Counted from the stretch's first letter, positions 39,633-49,690 are shown. The stretch is 64,000 nucleotides of DNA from Rubrivivax sp. (GCA_018780805.1 JADMJD010000026.1:24755-88754); one strand, 5' to 3'. The notes: a model not told the origin generated them from the letters alone. Program-made: numbers and translations.

Positions 39633-39986
39633 ATGAGCACCCTCACCTTGACCGTGCCCCAGGCCTGGGCCGTGCTGGCTGTTGCCATCGTGCTGGAGGT
39701 CGCGGGCACCACCTGCATGCGGCTGTCCGAAGGGTTTTCACGCCTGACACCGTCGGTGCTGATCTTTGTTTTCTACGCCGCGTCGTTTGCGCTCAACACC
39801 TTCATCGTGCGCACGCTGGGCCTGAGCGTGGTCTATGCCGTGTGGTCCGGTGTCGGCACGGTGCTGACGGCGCTGATCGGCTACTGGTACTTCAAGGAGC
39901 CGGCCACGGCGCTGAAGCTGGTCAGCGCCGGCTTGATCGTCATCGGCGTCATCGGCCTGCACAGCGCGTCACGGATGCCGGCATGA
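39633..39986 (+). CDS. SMR family small multidrug/metabolite exporter
   Basis: 117 aa, four hydrophobic segments; VAIVLEVAGTTCMRLSEGF, VYAVWSGVGTVLTALIGYWYFKEP. Confidence 0.9.
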   Translation: MSTLTLTVPQAWAVLAVAIVLEVAGTTCMRLSEGFSRLTPSVLIFVFYAASFALNTFIVRTLGLSVVYAVWSGVGTVLTALIGYWYFKEPATALKLVSAGLIVIGVIGLHSASRMPA

Positions 39987-40612
39987 ACAACCAGGCCTCG
40001 ATCGAACGCTACCGCCGCCACGCCGCGGGTTACGACGCTTCGGCGCAGCGCACCATGCCGCTGCGCCTGCGCGCGGTTGCCGGCCTGCGGCTGCAGCCCG
40101 GCCAGGTGGTGCTGGACGTCGGCGCCGGCACCGGCCTGAGCTACGCGCCGCTGCTGGCGGCCGTGGGCGCAGCCGGCCGGGTGCTGGCCTTCGAGCAAAG
40201 CCCGGAGATGTTTGCGCTGGCGGCGGCACGTGTGCAGCAAGCCGGCTGGACCCAGGTCTGGCACGTCAATGCCGCGGCCGAGACGGTGCAGTTGCCGCAG
40301 CCGGCCGATGCCGTGCTGTTCAACTACGTGCACGACATCACCCGCACGCCGTCCGCGGTGGCCAACATCCTGCGCCAGCTGCGGCCCGGTGCGCGCGTGG
40401 CGATGGCCGGCATGCAGTTCTTCCCGTGGTGGACAGGGCCGCTGAACCTGCTGCCCTGGCTGAAGAACCGGCCCTACAACACCCGTGCCGCGGAGCTCTG
40501 GCAGCCCTGGTGTGGGGTGGCGGCGCATTGCGACAGCTTTGTCTGCGAACGCACGCAGTGGGGCATGGGCTACATCGGCCACGGTGTGTTCCGCGGGCTG
40601 CCGGCAGCATGA
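39983..40612 (+). CDS. Class I SAM-dependent methyltransferase
   Basis: VVLDVGAGTGLSYAPLLAAVG; ATGA overlap. Confidence 0.88.
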   Translation: MNNQASIERYRRHAAGYDASAQRTMPLRLRAVAGLRLQPGQVVLDVGAGTGLSYAPLLAAVGAAGRVLAFEQSPEMFALAAARVQQAGWTQVWHVNAAAETVQLPQPADAVLFNYVHDITRTPSAVANILRQLRPGARVAMAGMQFFPWWTGPLNLLPWLKNRPYNTRAAELWQPWCGVAAHCDSFVCERTQWGMGYIGHGVFRGLPAA

Positions 40613-42030
40613 GCGCGCAGGGCCGTCCCAAGGGCGAATTCCGGAGTGCGCAGCACGAAAGTACGCCAGTGAGCACCGACCGCAACCGCCCCCGTCTGGG
40701 CCTGCTGTTCGCCCACGAGTGGGACGCCGAAGGCTATGCCCGCCAGCCGCAGCTGCAGTACGACGCGGCGGGCTTCGACCTGTTTTCCTTCCCCAGCAAC
40801 ATCGGCCTGCCGCTGTACGACCCCCTGCGTTTTGCCAAGCGCCAGGCGGCGCGTGGCCGGCACCGCGGCTGGGCCGGTGTGAGCTCGCAGCAGGAGCAGT
40901 TCGGCGCGCTGGCCGCAGCCCTGGTGGCCGAAGCGCTGGGCCTGCCTGGCACGCGGCCCGAGGCCATCCTGGCGGCCCAGCACAAGCTGTACGCACGCCA
41001 GGTGCTGCAACAGGTGGCGCCCGAGGCCAACCTGGGTTTTGCCGCCCTGGATGTGGCCTACGGCGACGACATCCCGCACGGGCTGGCCTACCCCCGCTTC
41101 GTGAAGCCGGTGAAAGCGGCGTTTTCGGTGCTGGCGCGGGCCGTGCGCTCACACGACGAGCTGCAGGCCCACACACGCTTCGGCCGCCGCGAGCTGTGGG
41201 TGATCCGGCGCCTGGTGGAGCCCTTCGAGCGGGTCTGCCGCGAACGCCTGCCGCAGGCCGGCACGGCCCACCGCATGATGCTGGAAGAGCCGGTGCCGCC
41301 CGACACCCCGCAGTACAACCTGGACGGCTGGGCCTGGGACGGCCAGGTGCACGCGCTCGGGGTGGTGGACGCGGTCATGTACCCGCGCACGCAGGCCTTC
41401 ATGCGCTGGGACCTGCCGGGCACCCTGCCATCGGGCACGGCGGCCCGGGCGCTGGACGTGGCGCGGCGTTTCCTGCAGGCCATCGGCTTCACGCACGGCT
41501 TCTTCAACATGGAGTTCTTCCACGACCCGGCAAGCGACCGCCTGGCCGTGATCGAGTTCAACCCGCGCCTGGCCTCTCAGTTCTCGGACCTGTACCTGCG
41601 GGTGCAAGGCGTGGACCCACACGCCATGGCGGTGGCGATGGCCCTGGGGCAGGACCCGGCCACCGTGCCCCGGCGCGCGCCGCTGGGCGGTGCGGCGGCC
41701 AGCCTGGTGTACCGCGCCTTCCAGCCCCAGGCGGTGCCGCCGCAGCCCAGCGCGGCGCAGCGGGCCCGGCTGCAGGCCGAGTTTCCGCACGCCGGTTTCT
41801 ACCCCTACCCCAAACAAGGCCACCCGCTGGCGCGTGACTTCAAGTGGCTGGGCTGCACCTGCTACGGCATCCTGCACATGCACGCCCGCGACGCTGCCGA
41901 GCTGCGTGAACACGCCCACCGCGCCAGCCGCATCCTGGGCTGGCCGCTGCCCTATGCCCCGCCGCTGTATGCCCCGCTGCACAGCGCCACACCGCCAGCT
42001 GCCATCCCCTTCCCGAGGCCATCGACATGA
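40609..42030 (+). CDS. ATP-grasp-like protein
   Basis: YPRFVKPVKAAFS, GFTHGFFNMEFFHDPASDRLAVIEFNPRLASQFSDLY ATP-grasp signature; ATGA overlaps on both sides. Confidence 0.78.
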   Translation: MSAQGRPKGEFRSAQHESTPVSTDRNRPRLGLLFAHEWDAEGYARQPQLQYDAAGFDLFSFPSNIGLPLYDPLRFAKRQAARGRHRGWAGVSSQQEQFGALAAALVAEALGLPGTRPEAILAAQHKLYARQVLQQVAPEANLGFAALDVAYGDDIPHGLAYPRFVKPVKAAFSVLARAVRSHDELQAHTRFGRRELWVIRRLVEPFERVCRERLPQAGTAHRMMLEEPVPPDTPQYNLDGWAWDGQVHALGVVDAVMYPRTQAFMRWDLPGTLPSGTAARALDVARRFLQAIGFTHGFFNMEFFHDPASDRLAVIEFNPRLASQFSDLYLRVQGVDPHAMAVAMALGQDPATVPRRAPLGGAAASLVYRAFQPQAVPPQPSAAQRARLQAEFPHAGFYPYPKQGHPLARDFKWLGCTCYGILHMHARDAAELREHAHRASRILGWPLPYAPPLYAPLHSATPPAAIPFPRPST

Positions 42031-42647
42031 AAAACCTGCCCACCGCCCGCTCGGCCCTGCGCCGCAGCGCGCTGCCCCTGTTGCTGACGGCCGCGCTGGC
42101 GCTGTCGGGCTGTTCGGCCCTGGTGGCGCAGAACCCCGGCGGCAAGCTCAGCCCGGTGAACGCCGTGGCCGATGACAACACCCCACGGCTGATGCTCAAG
42201 GGCCACGACGTGGTGGCCTATTTCACCCAGGGCCGGCATGCCGTAGGCCTGCCGCAGCACAGCGTGGAACACGAAGGTGTGAGCTTCCGCTTTGTCAGCG
42301 CCGAACACCGGGCCCTGTTTGTGGCGGACCCGGGCCGCTACCTGCCGCAGTACGGTGGTTATTGCGCCAACGGCATGGTCTACGGCATTCCCTGGGGCGG
42401 CGATGCCGACACCTGGCGCATCGTGGACGGCCGGCTCTACATCTTTGGTGGTGCCCAGTCGAAAGCCGGTTTCGAGCTGGACCTGCCCGGCAACATCCGC
42501 CTGGCCGACCACTACTGGACGACCGAAGCCCAGGGCAGCAACAGCTTCTGGCAACGCAGCAAACGCCTGGTGTTCCGCGTGCCGCACTACAAGAGCGGCG
42601 AAGAACTGGACCGCGCCATCGCAGCGCGTCGCAGCACCCCACCCTGA
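42027..42647 (+). CDS. YHS domain-containing lipoprotein (Cys form of a YHS (seleno)protein-like family)
   Basis: Lipobox LALSGCS; GHDVVAYF, YLPQYGGYCANGMVYG. Confidence 0.85.
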   Translation: MKNLPTARSALRRSALPLLLTAALALSGCSALVAQNPGGKLSPVNAVADDNTPRLMLKGHDVVAYFTQGRHAVGLPQHSVEHEGVSFRFVSAEHRALFVADPGRYLPQYGGYCANGMVYGIPWGGDADTWRIVDGRLYIFGGAQSKAGFELDLPGNIRLADHYWTTEAQGSNSFWQRSKRLVFRVPHYKSGEELDRAIAARRSTPP

Positions 42648-42654
42648 CCCAAGG

Positions 42655-43293
42655 TCAACGGCGCGCCAGCAGCGCCACCGCTTCGGCCAGCTGCCACAGC
42701 ACCTCGCGGTGGGCCTGGGCCAGTGCATCGGCGCTGCCGCCAGCAGCCGGCGCTTCAGCCCGCAGCAGCTGCACCACGGCCGGCGCGGCACCGGCGGCCG
42801 GCAGCAGGGTCACACGCGCCTGCAGCAGCACGCGGGTCTGGTCGGCGCTGGCCAGCAGCGTCAGCAGCTCCACCCGCAGCAGGCGCTGGACGGCCACGCC
42901 GGGGGGCAGCGGCGTGGCCCACACCTGGTCGGCGCCCAGCAACAACGACAGGTCGTGCCGCAGCAGCCGGGGCACGGCGTCGCGCAGCGGCTCGGCCCAG
43001 CGGTGGCCGGACAGCGGCTGCACACCGGCGGCACCGGCAGGCACCAGCAGGGCCTCTCGGTCCAGCAGCTCGGGCAAGGTCACGGCCTGCAACAGCAGCA
43101 CCGGACCCGGCGTGGCGGGCGGCAGTGGCGCCCCGCCCGGCCGCTCGGTGCGCAAGGCGTAGAGCCGCGGCGGCAGCGTGCTGGCGCAACCCGCCAGGCC
43201 CGCAGCACTCACGAGCGCCAGCGCACGCAGGCCCCACAGGCGACCCCACTGGCGACGTTGGAGATGAGGCAGGTGGTGCATCGGCACTTTCAT
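42655..43293 (-). CDS. ABC-type transport auxiliary lipoprotein (PqiC/YmbA-like)
   Basis: Lipobox SAAGLAGCAS; PPRLYALRTERPGG...; downstream of MlaD-like gene; alternative start at 43281. Confidence 0.8.
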   Translation of the reverse strand: MKVPMHHLPHLQRRQWGRLWGLRALALVSAAGLAGCASTLPPRLYALRTERPGGAPLPPATPGPVLLLQAVTLPELLDREALLVPAGAAGVQPLSGHRWAEPLRDAVPRLLRHDLSLLLGADQVWATPLPPGVAVQRLLRVELLTLLASADQTRVLLQARVTLLPAAGAAPAVVQLLRAEAPAAGGSADALAQAHREVLWQLAEAVALLARR

Positions 43294-44279
43294 GGCACAG
43301 CCTTGCCGCGGATCAGCGACTGCGGCTGTTCTTCGATCTGTTCGGCCAGCGCACGCACCGCACGGGCGGCGCGGGAGACATCGCCGATGGCACGCTGCAG
43401 GCCTTGCACGGTGGGCGCCTCACTGGCCGTGGCGTCGCGCAAGGCCGCTGCGCTGCGCGCCAGTTCATCGGCCGCCACACGCACACTGCCCACCAGGGTG
43501 GAATCTGGCGCCAGCAGGCGCTCGGCCTGCAAGGCCGCGGCGCCCACCCGGTCCGCCGCCACGGCCACGCGGCGCGACGCATCGCCGGCATCCCGCAGGC
43601 TGCCCTGGGCCGCATCGGCCAGCGGCGGCAGGCGCTGCTGCAGCGTCTGCGCCAGCTGGGTCAGGGCCGCGGCCGCGCGGCTCAACTCGGCCAGGGGTGG
43701 CTGCAGGCTGGCGCCGGCCACCAAGGCGCGGGTGGCGGCCAGGGTCTGGCTGAGCTCGGCGGCCAGGCGGGCCAGGTCGATGCCGGCCAACTGCGCGCGC
43801 AAGGCGTCCAGCGGTGCCGTACGGGTGGGAATCACTGGCAGGTTGCTGGCCACCGCAGTGGCCGGCGTCGCAGCCGCGACGTCGAGGTCCAGGTCGACGT
43901 ACAACTGCCCGGTGAGCAGGCTCTGGGTGGCCAGCTGCGCCACCAGGCCCTGGCGCAACAAACGCTGCAGCGGATCGGCCTCGTCCGGCCCGGCCAGCGC
44001 CTGCAGCGCCTGGCGGTCCAGGTTCACCCGCACCGGCACCGCGGGCTGGCCGGCCACCAGCGCTACTTCGATCTGCTGCACACCCCCCAGCCGCACGCCG
44101 CGGAACACCACCGGCGCACCGATCTGCAGGCCATGTACCGAACCTGCAAAGTGCAGCACGGCGCCCTGCTGCGGCTGGAACACACGCAGGCCGAACACAG
44201 CGACCACCGCCGCCGCCAGCAGGCCCAGCCCGCCCATCGCAAACAGCCCGGTGCGCCAGGCCTGCGCATGGGTCTTCAT
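43290..44279 (-). CDS. MlaD/MCE family protein
   Basis: TM N-terminus, VHGLQIGAPVVFRGVRLGGVQQIEV MCE motif. Confidence 0.92.
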   Translation of the reverse strand: MKTHAQAWRTGLFAMGGLGLLAAAVVAVFGLRVFQPQQGAVLHFAGSVHGLQIGAPVVFRGVRLGGVQQIEVALVAGQPAVPVRVNLDRQALQALAGPDEADPLQRLLRQGLVAQLATQSLLTGQLYVDLDLDVAAATPATAVASNLPVIPTRTAPLDALRAQLAGIDLARLAAELSQTLAATRALVAGASLQPPLAELSRAAAALTQLAQTLQQRLPPLADAAQGSLRDAGDASRRVAVAADRVGAAALQAERLLAPDSTLVGSVRVAADELARSAAALRDATASEAPTVQGLQRAIGDVSRAARAVRALAEQIEEQPQSLIRGKAVP

Positions 44280-45043
44280 GCCAGCGCCTCCTGCCCGCGG
44301 TGCAGGAACCGGCGCACCGCGGCCGGCCCGTGGCTGAGCAGGCGCGCCGGGCTGTCCAGGGCCGTCATCGTGCGCGTGTCTTCATCCAGAAAGAGCACCC
44401 GGTCGGCCACCGCCAGGGCGCTCTGGATGTCGTGTGTGACCAGCACGACCGTGGTGCCCAGGTGCTGGCGCAACTGCAGCACCAGCTCGTCCAGGCGCGC
44501 AGCGTTCAGCGGGTCCAGGCCGGAGCCGGGTTCGTCCAGGTACAGCAGCGGCGGGTCCAGCACCAGGGCGCGCGCCAGCGCCGCACGCTTGCGCATGCCA
44601 CCACTCAGCTGCGCGGGCATCAGGTCGAAACTGCCGTCCAGGCCGACCAGCGCCAGCTTCAGCCGCGCTTGGCGCGCCTGCGCGGCCGGCGGCAGGCCGC
44701 TGAGCAGGCGCAGCGGCAACATCAGGTTCTGGCCGACGCTGAGCGCACTCCACAGCGCCCCGGCCTGGAACATCACGCCAAACCGCTGGCGCAACTGCCG
44801 GCCCTGGGCGGCGGACGCGGCGTGCAGGTCCTGCCCGTCCAGCAGCACCTGCCCGGCATGCGGCCGGCCCAGGCCGACCAGATCGCGCAGCAACGAGCTC
44901 TTGCCGCAGCCGCTGGCGCCCAGGATGACCAACACCTCGCCGGCGCGGATGTCGAAATCCAGCCCGTGCAGCACCACCTGATCACCATGTGCCACCTGCA
45001 GGCCGATGGCCTGCACCAAGACAGGTTGAGTGCCAGCCGCCAT
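44276..45043 (-). CDS. Mla-type ABC transporter ATP-binding protein
   Basis: ILGASGCGKSSLLRDLVGL, LSGGMRKRAALARALVLDPPLLYLDEPGSGLDP. Confidence 0.94.
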   Translation of the reverse strand: MAAGTQPVLVQAIGLQVAHGDQVVLHGLDFDIRAGEVLVILGASGCGKSSLLRDLVGLGRPHAGQVLLDGQDLHAASAAQGRQLRQRFGVMFQAGALWSALSVGQNLMLPLRLLSGLPPAAQARQARLKLALVGLDGSFDLMPAQLSGGMRKRAALARALVLDPPLLYLDEPGSGLDPLNAARLDELVLQLRQHLGTTVVLVTHDIQSALAVADRVLFLDEDTRTMTALDSPARLLSHGPAAVRRFLHRGQEALA

Positions 45044-46200
45044 CAGAACCCCAGGCTCTGCAGCACCACGGTGCTGCCGGCCGCCGCCGCGATGATCCAG
45101 ACCAGGCCCTTGACCACCGCCGTGGTGGTGGCCTGGCCCACGGCCTGCGCGTTGCGCCCGGCATGCAGGCCTTCGCGGCAGCCGGCCAGCGACAGCAGCG
45201 CGGCGTACAGCACACACTTGAAAACCCCGATCCAGAGGTGGGTCCAGGTCAGCGCAGCCAGGCATTTGTGCAGGTACTCCGACAGCGTCAGGCCAAACGC
45301 CAGCGTGGCCGGCACGGCGCCGGCCAGCACCCCGGCCAGCGCACCGAAGGCCATGAGGGGCGGCGCCACCAGCACCAGGGCCAGCAGGCGCGGCAGCACC
45401 AGGTGATCGATCGGGTCCACCCCCAGCACCCGCAGCGCGTCGATCTCCTCGCCGGCCTGCATCGTGGCCAGCTCGGCCGCAAAGGCGGCCCCCACGCGGC
45501 CGGCCAGGATGACGCCGGTCATCAGGCCTGCCAACTCGCGCACCATGCCCACGGTGACGATGTCGGCCACGTAGGTCTGGCCGCCCATGCGGTCGAGCTG
45601 GGCACCACCCATGTAGGCCAGCATCAGCCCGACCAGGCCACAGGTGAGCGCCACCACCGGCAAGGACATTGCACCGCAGCGGTCGACCTGGCGCCACACC
45701 TCGGCTCCCGCAAAACCGCGCGCGGCGCTGCGCCCTGCCAGCCACCGGCCGGTGGCGAGCAGGGTCTCGCCGATGAAGGTGATGGTCAGGGCTGCCTGGT
45801 GTGCGGCCTGGTGCGCGTGCCGGCGTGCGGCCTGCCGTGCGGCCCCTCCACCCGGGCCTGGCGGCACCATGATCGACGGGTCCGTGCTGGTTGCCGGCCC
45901 GTGCAGGCGCAGCGCCATCTGCAGCAGCGCCCGCACATCGGGTGGCAGGCCGTCCAGCTGCAGCAGCACGCCGCGCCGGGCGAGCGGGGCCAGCTGCTCG
46001 CGCAGGCACGCGGCCAGCTGTGTGTCCCAGGCCGTCAGCTGGCTGGCGTCCACCCGCAGCGGCCCGGTGAAGGGGTGCGGTGGCGGCGGCAGGCCCTGCA
46101 CCGCGTGCCGCCAGTCGCCGGCCAGCCGCAGGCATCCACCACCGGCCGGCGCGCCGCCAGGCGGCAGCAGCCATTCATGGGAGGGAGCCGGGTTGTCCAT
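45043..46200 (-). CDS. MlaE family ABC permease with N-terminal STAS-like domain
   Basis: Permease motifs MVRELAGLMTGVILAGRVGAAFAAELATMQAGEEIDALRVLGVDP; N-terminal about 100 aa MlaB-like. Confidence 0.88.
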   Translation of the reverse strand: MDNPAPSHEWLLPPGGAPAGGGCLRLAGDWRHAVQGLPPPPHPFTGPLRVDASQLTAWDTQLAACLREQLAPLARRGVLLQLDGLPPDVRALLQMALRLHGPATSTDPSIMVPPGPGGGAARQAARRHAHQAAHQAALTITFIGETLLATGRWLAGRSAARGFAGAEVWRQVDRCGAMSLPVVALTCGLVGLMLAYMGGAQLDRMGGQTYVADIVTVGMVRELAGLMTGVILAGRVGAAFAAELATMQAGEEIDALRVLGVDPIDHLVLPRLLALVLVAPPLMAFGALAGVLAGAVPATLAFGLTLSEYLHKCLAALTWTHLWIGVFKCVLYAALLSLAGCREGLHAGRNAQAVGQATTTAVVKGLVWIIAAAAGSTVVLQSLGF

Positions 46201-46246
46201 GCAGGCGGCGACTGTACCCGGCAGGCTGCAGCGCACGGCGCAGCGA

Positions 46247-47071
46247 TCAGCGTGCGTCGTTCAAGGCCCAGTCGTAGTCCAGGAAGCTGATGTCGAACTT
46301 CTCGCTGCGCAGGCGCGCACGGTCGGCGGCGGTGTCGGCCAGCGCATCGGCGTGGCGCGCCGCAAAGCCGGCCAGCGACTGGATGCCCTGGTGGCCACGC
46401 TGGAAGTCCCCGCCGTACCAGTCGAAGATCTTCGACAGCTCCAGCCGCCCCTGCGCCGCGCTCCAGCGGTTGCGGCTGCGGTCGGCCATGAAACGCTGAG
46501 CCTGCTGGGCCAGCTGAGCCTCCAGCCGGTCGGCCACGAAGGCCTCTTCACGCAGCATCGGGCAGCCCACGGACGCACAGTTGACCGCGAAGTGCACCCG
46601 GGGTTCGTCGTACGCGCCGGGCTTGCGCAGCATCTGGTGCTCGATGTCGTCCAGCGACACGGTGCTGCCCAGCAGCGGTATCCACTTCGGCTTCCAGGGG
46701 CTGGCAAACAGGCTGCCCAGGTCCTTGATGGACTTCAGGTCCGGGTAGCGTCCGAGGATCAGCTCCACCGTGAAGGCGTTGTACGCGTTGATCAAAAAGG
46801 CCTGCTGCTGCGGCTTGGAAAAGCCCGCAAAGGCGGCGGCCGACACGGCCGACAAGACACCCAGATAAGCCTTCAAGGCAGCGCGGTCGGCCACAAAACC
46901 GGCATAACGCACCTGCGAGGCCTGGCCGCCCCGCAGCAGCACCACATGGCGCGCCAGCAGCGCAGTCCAGGCGCCGTGGCCGTGGTCGAAGGCCTGGGCT
47001 CGCACCGGCCAGGCCCACGCGGCCAGCATGCTGCCGGTGGCCTGCAGCAGTTGGCGTCGTTGCATCGGCAT
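46247..47071 (-). CDS. DUF547 domain-containing exported protein
   Basis: FLINAYNAFTVELILGRYPDLKSIKDLGSLFASPWK, HFAVNCASVGCPML; signal peptide. Confidence 0.88.
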   Translation of the reverse strand: MPMQRRQLLQATGSMLAAWAWPVRAQAFDHGHGAWTALLARHVVLLRGGQASQVRYAGFVADRAALKAYLGVLSAVSAAAFAGFSKPQQQAFLINAYNAFTVELILGRYPDLKSIKDLGSLFASPWKPKWIPLLGSTVSLDDIEHQMLRKPGAYDEPRVHFAVNCASVGCPMLREEAFVADRLEAQLAQQAQRFMADRSRNRWSAAQGRLELSKIFDWYGGDFQRGHQGIQSLAGFAARHADALADTAADRARLRSEKFDISFLDYDWALNDAR

Positions 47072-47219
47072 GGTGGCTGGTTCTCCTGTGGACTGGCCCT
47101 GGGTCGGGCCAGGGCTGGCTGAGCTTACAGCGGGCCGGTACAGCCCGGACGCGCCAAGTCGTTGGTAGCTGAGATGTTCAACCCGGGCCTGCTGCTCGGC
47201 GGCGGACCAGGCCGCGGCC

Positions 47220-47720
47220 TGAGCGCCGCACCGGCGACGCCACGCGGCTGGCCGCAATGTTCGGCGACACCCACGCCTCAGGCCACCGCAGGCTGGCCCT
47301 GGTGCGGGACCTGCCCGACTTGCCTGCCACGGCCCACGGGGACCGGCGCGCTGCCAGCCGGTGGTGCACAACGTGCTGACCAACGCCACCTGCTTCTCGC
47401 CGCCAGGCGGCCAGATCGACGTGACCACCGGCAGCAGCGACAGCGGCAGCTGGCGGCTGCAGGTCACCGGCCGCGGCCCAGGCATCCCGGAGGCCGGGCT
47501 GGAGATGGACTTGGAGGCGTTTGTGCACAGCAGCCACAGCAAGGACGGCCCGGCCGGCGCCGGGATGGGCCTGGCCAGCCGCCGCACCATCCTGCAGTCC
47601 CGCGGCAGGCACACCAGCGCCCACCACCGCGACGGCGGCGGCTCGGTGTTTCAGATCGAGCTGCCGATGCGCGGCAATGGCGCGACGAGGCCGGCCCTGC
47701 GGGTGTCCTCCAGCACCTGA
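47220..47720 (+). pseudogene. Remnant of a sensor histidine kinase (C-terminal HATPase part)
   Basis: MVHNVLTNATCFSPPGGQ (N box), VTGRGPGIPEAGLEMD (G1), GAGMGLASRRTI (G2); upstream DLPDLPATAHGDRR in another frame. Confidence 0.65.
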
Positions 47721-47786
47721 CCGCCGCCTCCCGGGCCGGCGCGACCGGCGGCAGCGCCAGTGCAGCGGCGCAGCGCAAACGAACCG

Positions 47787-48101
47787 CTACTTGCGCGGCG
47801 TGGGCTTGCGGATCAGGGTGCGCTGGAACCAGGCTTCGTTCATGCGGGCCAGGAACTGCGCACTCAGCGGCACGCCGGACTTGTCGCCCAGCACGGCCTC
47901 CATGCCGCAGCGCGGGCACAGGGCGGTCTGGTTGGCGATGGCCTTGGGGTCGTCCAGGTTGTCCATGGTCAGGCCCGTCCAGGCCACCACTTCTTCGGCT
48001 GGGAACAGCTGCACGCAGCTGCAGCAGCCGCACCAGGTGCTGGCCCCGATCTGCACGTGGTTGTTGGTCGTGTAGCGGTAGGCGGCGAGCAGGTCGTTCA
48101 T
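47787..48101 (-). CDS. Small Cys-rich hypothetical protein
   Basis: CGCCSC and CPRCG Cys pairs; 104 aa. Confidence 0.6.
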   Translation of the reverse strand: MNDLLAAYRYTTNNHVQIGASTWCGCCSCVQLFPAEEVVAWTGLTMDNLDDPKAIANQTALCPRCGMEAVLGDKSGVPLSAQFLARMNEAWFQRTLIRKPTPRK

Positions 48102-48134
48102 GGTGGCGGGTCCGTGGTCGGGTGCAAGGGGCTC

Positions 48135-48527
48135 TCAGCCAGGGCGGTGCAAGGCGCACAGCTTGTGGTTGTCCGGATCGCGCACGCAGGCCAGGTGCAG
48201 CGCACCGGGTGCGTCACCACGCGGACCAGGGGGTTCTTCGATGGCCGTGCCGCCATGGGCCAGCGCCACCGCATGGCACTGCCGCACCTGCTCCGGCGAA
48301 CTGCACCTGAAGCCCAGCGTGCCGCCGTTGGCAATGCTGGCCGGCTCGCCGTTGATGGGCTGGGTCAGGCAGAAGCTGGCGCCGTCGTGGCGGTAGAACA
48401 GCCGCACACGCCCGGTCTTGGCCACGTTGCGCACGGGCGCAGCCGCCCCCAGCACACCGAGCACGGCGTCGTCAAAGCGCTGGGCGCGTTCAATGTCGTC
48501 GGTGCCGAGCATCACGTGGCTGAACAT
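48135..48527 (-). CDS. VOC family (glyoxalase-like) protein
   Basis: MFSHVMLGTDDIERAQRFDDAVLGVLG...ACVRDPDNHKLCALHR. Confidence 0.9.
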   Translation of the reverse strand: MFSHVMLGTDDIERAQRFDDAVLGVLGAAAPVRNVAKTGRVRLFYRHDGASFCLTQPINGEPASIANGGTLGFRCSSPEQVRQCHAVALAHGGTAIEEPPGPRGDAPGALHLACVRDPDNHKLCALHRPG

Positions 48528-48700
48528 GGCGGGGCTCCTGGTGTGCAGTGCGCATTTGTGGGCCTGGATCATGCCCGAAAGGACTTGATGGGCCTGCAGG
48601 TTTCGGCCGCGGCCAGACTGTGCAATGCCTTTTGCGACATCGCGCCACGGTTCGAGGCCGCGCAGCTGGGCAACAGCGTGAGCAGCTCGGTCGTGAGCCC

Positions 48701-49690
48701 TCAACCCGCCCCACCCGCCTGCATCGCTCTGCGAAACGCCCCCGGCGGCCGCCCCAGCAGGCGCTGAAACGAGCGGCGCATGCGCTCGGTGTGGCCAAAG
48801 CCGCAGTCCGTGGCAATGCGCTGCACCGAGGGCAGGCCACTTTCGAGCGCGGTACGCGCCGCTTCCACACGCAGGCGTTCGACAGCGTGGGCCGGTGTGG
48901 CGCCGGTTTCGGCACGGAAACACCGTGCAAAGTGGCGCGGGCTCATGCAGGCACGGGCCGCCAGTGCGTCCACGCTGTGGTCCTCGCGCAGGTGGCTGCG
49001 CACGTGCTCCAGCAGCGGGCCGAAACGCCCTTCCGGCCGTTGCAGGTCCAGCAACGGCGAGAACTGCGATTGCCCGCCTGGGCGGCGGCGCTCCACCACC
49101 AGCTGGCGCGCGGCCTCGCGGGCCAACGCCTCGCCATGGTCGTGCGCCACCAGGGCCAGGCACAGGTCGATGCCGGCCGTCATGCCGGCGCTGGTCCACA
49201 GCTCGGGCAGCGCCTGCGCGCCGCGGCCGGCGGCGGGCTCGCGCACATAGATGCGGTCCGGCTGCAGGCGCACGGCTGGATAGTCCCGCGCAAACTGGCC
49301 GCTGCGAGACCAGTGCGTGGTGGCGGTGCGCTGGTCCAGCAGGCCGGCGGCCGCCAGCACCAGGCTGCCGCTGCAGATGCTGGCGATGCGCAGCCCGGCG
49401 CGGCTGGCGCGCTGCAGCCAGGCGATGAGCGCGGTGTCGCGGCAAGCGGCGTCCACGCCGTCGCCGCCGATCACCATCACCAGGTCGATGCTGCCCAGCC
49501 GCTGCGGCAGCGGCTGCACCGGCCAGTGCACACCGGCCGAGCTGCGCACCGCGGGCGCCTTGCTCGCCACCAGGCGCCAGTCGTAACTGCCCGGCTGCGC
49601 CAGCCGCACGACTTCAAAGACGGCCATGGGCCCGGCCAGGTCCAGCTGCTGGAACCCGGGGAACACCACAAAGGCAATGCGGCAGGTCAT
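48701..49690 (-). CDS. GlxA/AraC family transcriptional regulator with DJ-1/PfpI domain
   Basis: IAFVVFPGFQQLDLAGPMAVFEVV, ASICSGSLVLAAAGLLDQRTATTHW, C-terminal AraC HTH. Confidence 0.93.
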   Translation of the reverse strand: MTCRIAFVVFPGFQQLDLAGPMAVFEVVRLAQPGSYDWRLVASKAPAVRSSAGVHWPVQPLPQRLGSIDLVMVIGGDGVDAACRDTALIAWLQRASRAGLRIASICSGSLVLAAAGLLDQRTATTHWSRSGQFARDYPAVRLQPDRIYVREPAAGRGAQALPELWTSAGMTAGIDLCLALVAHDHGEALAREAARQLVVERRRPGGQSQFSPLLDLQRPEGRFGPLLEHVRSHLREDHSVDALAARACMSPRHFARCFRAETGATPAHAVERLRVEAARTALESGLPSVQRIATDCGFGHTERMRRSFQRLLGRPPGAFRRAMQAGGAG

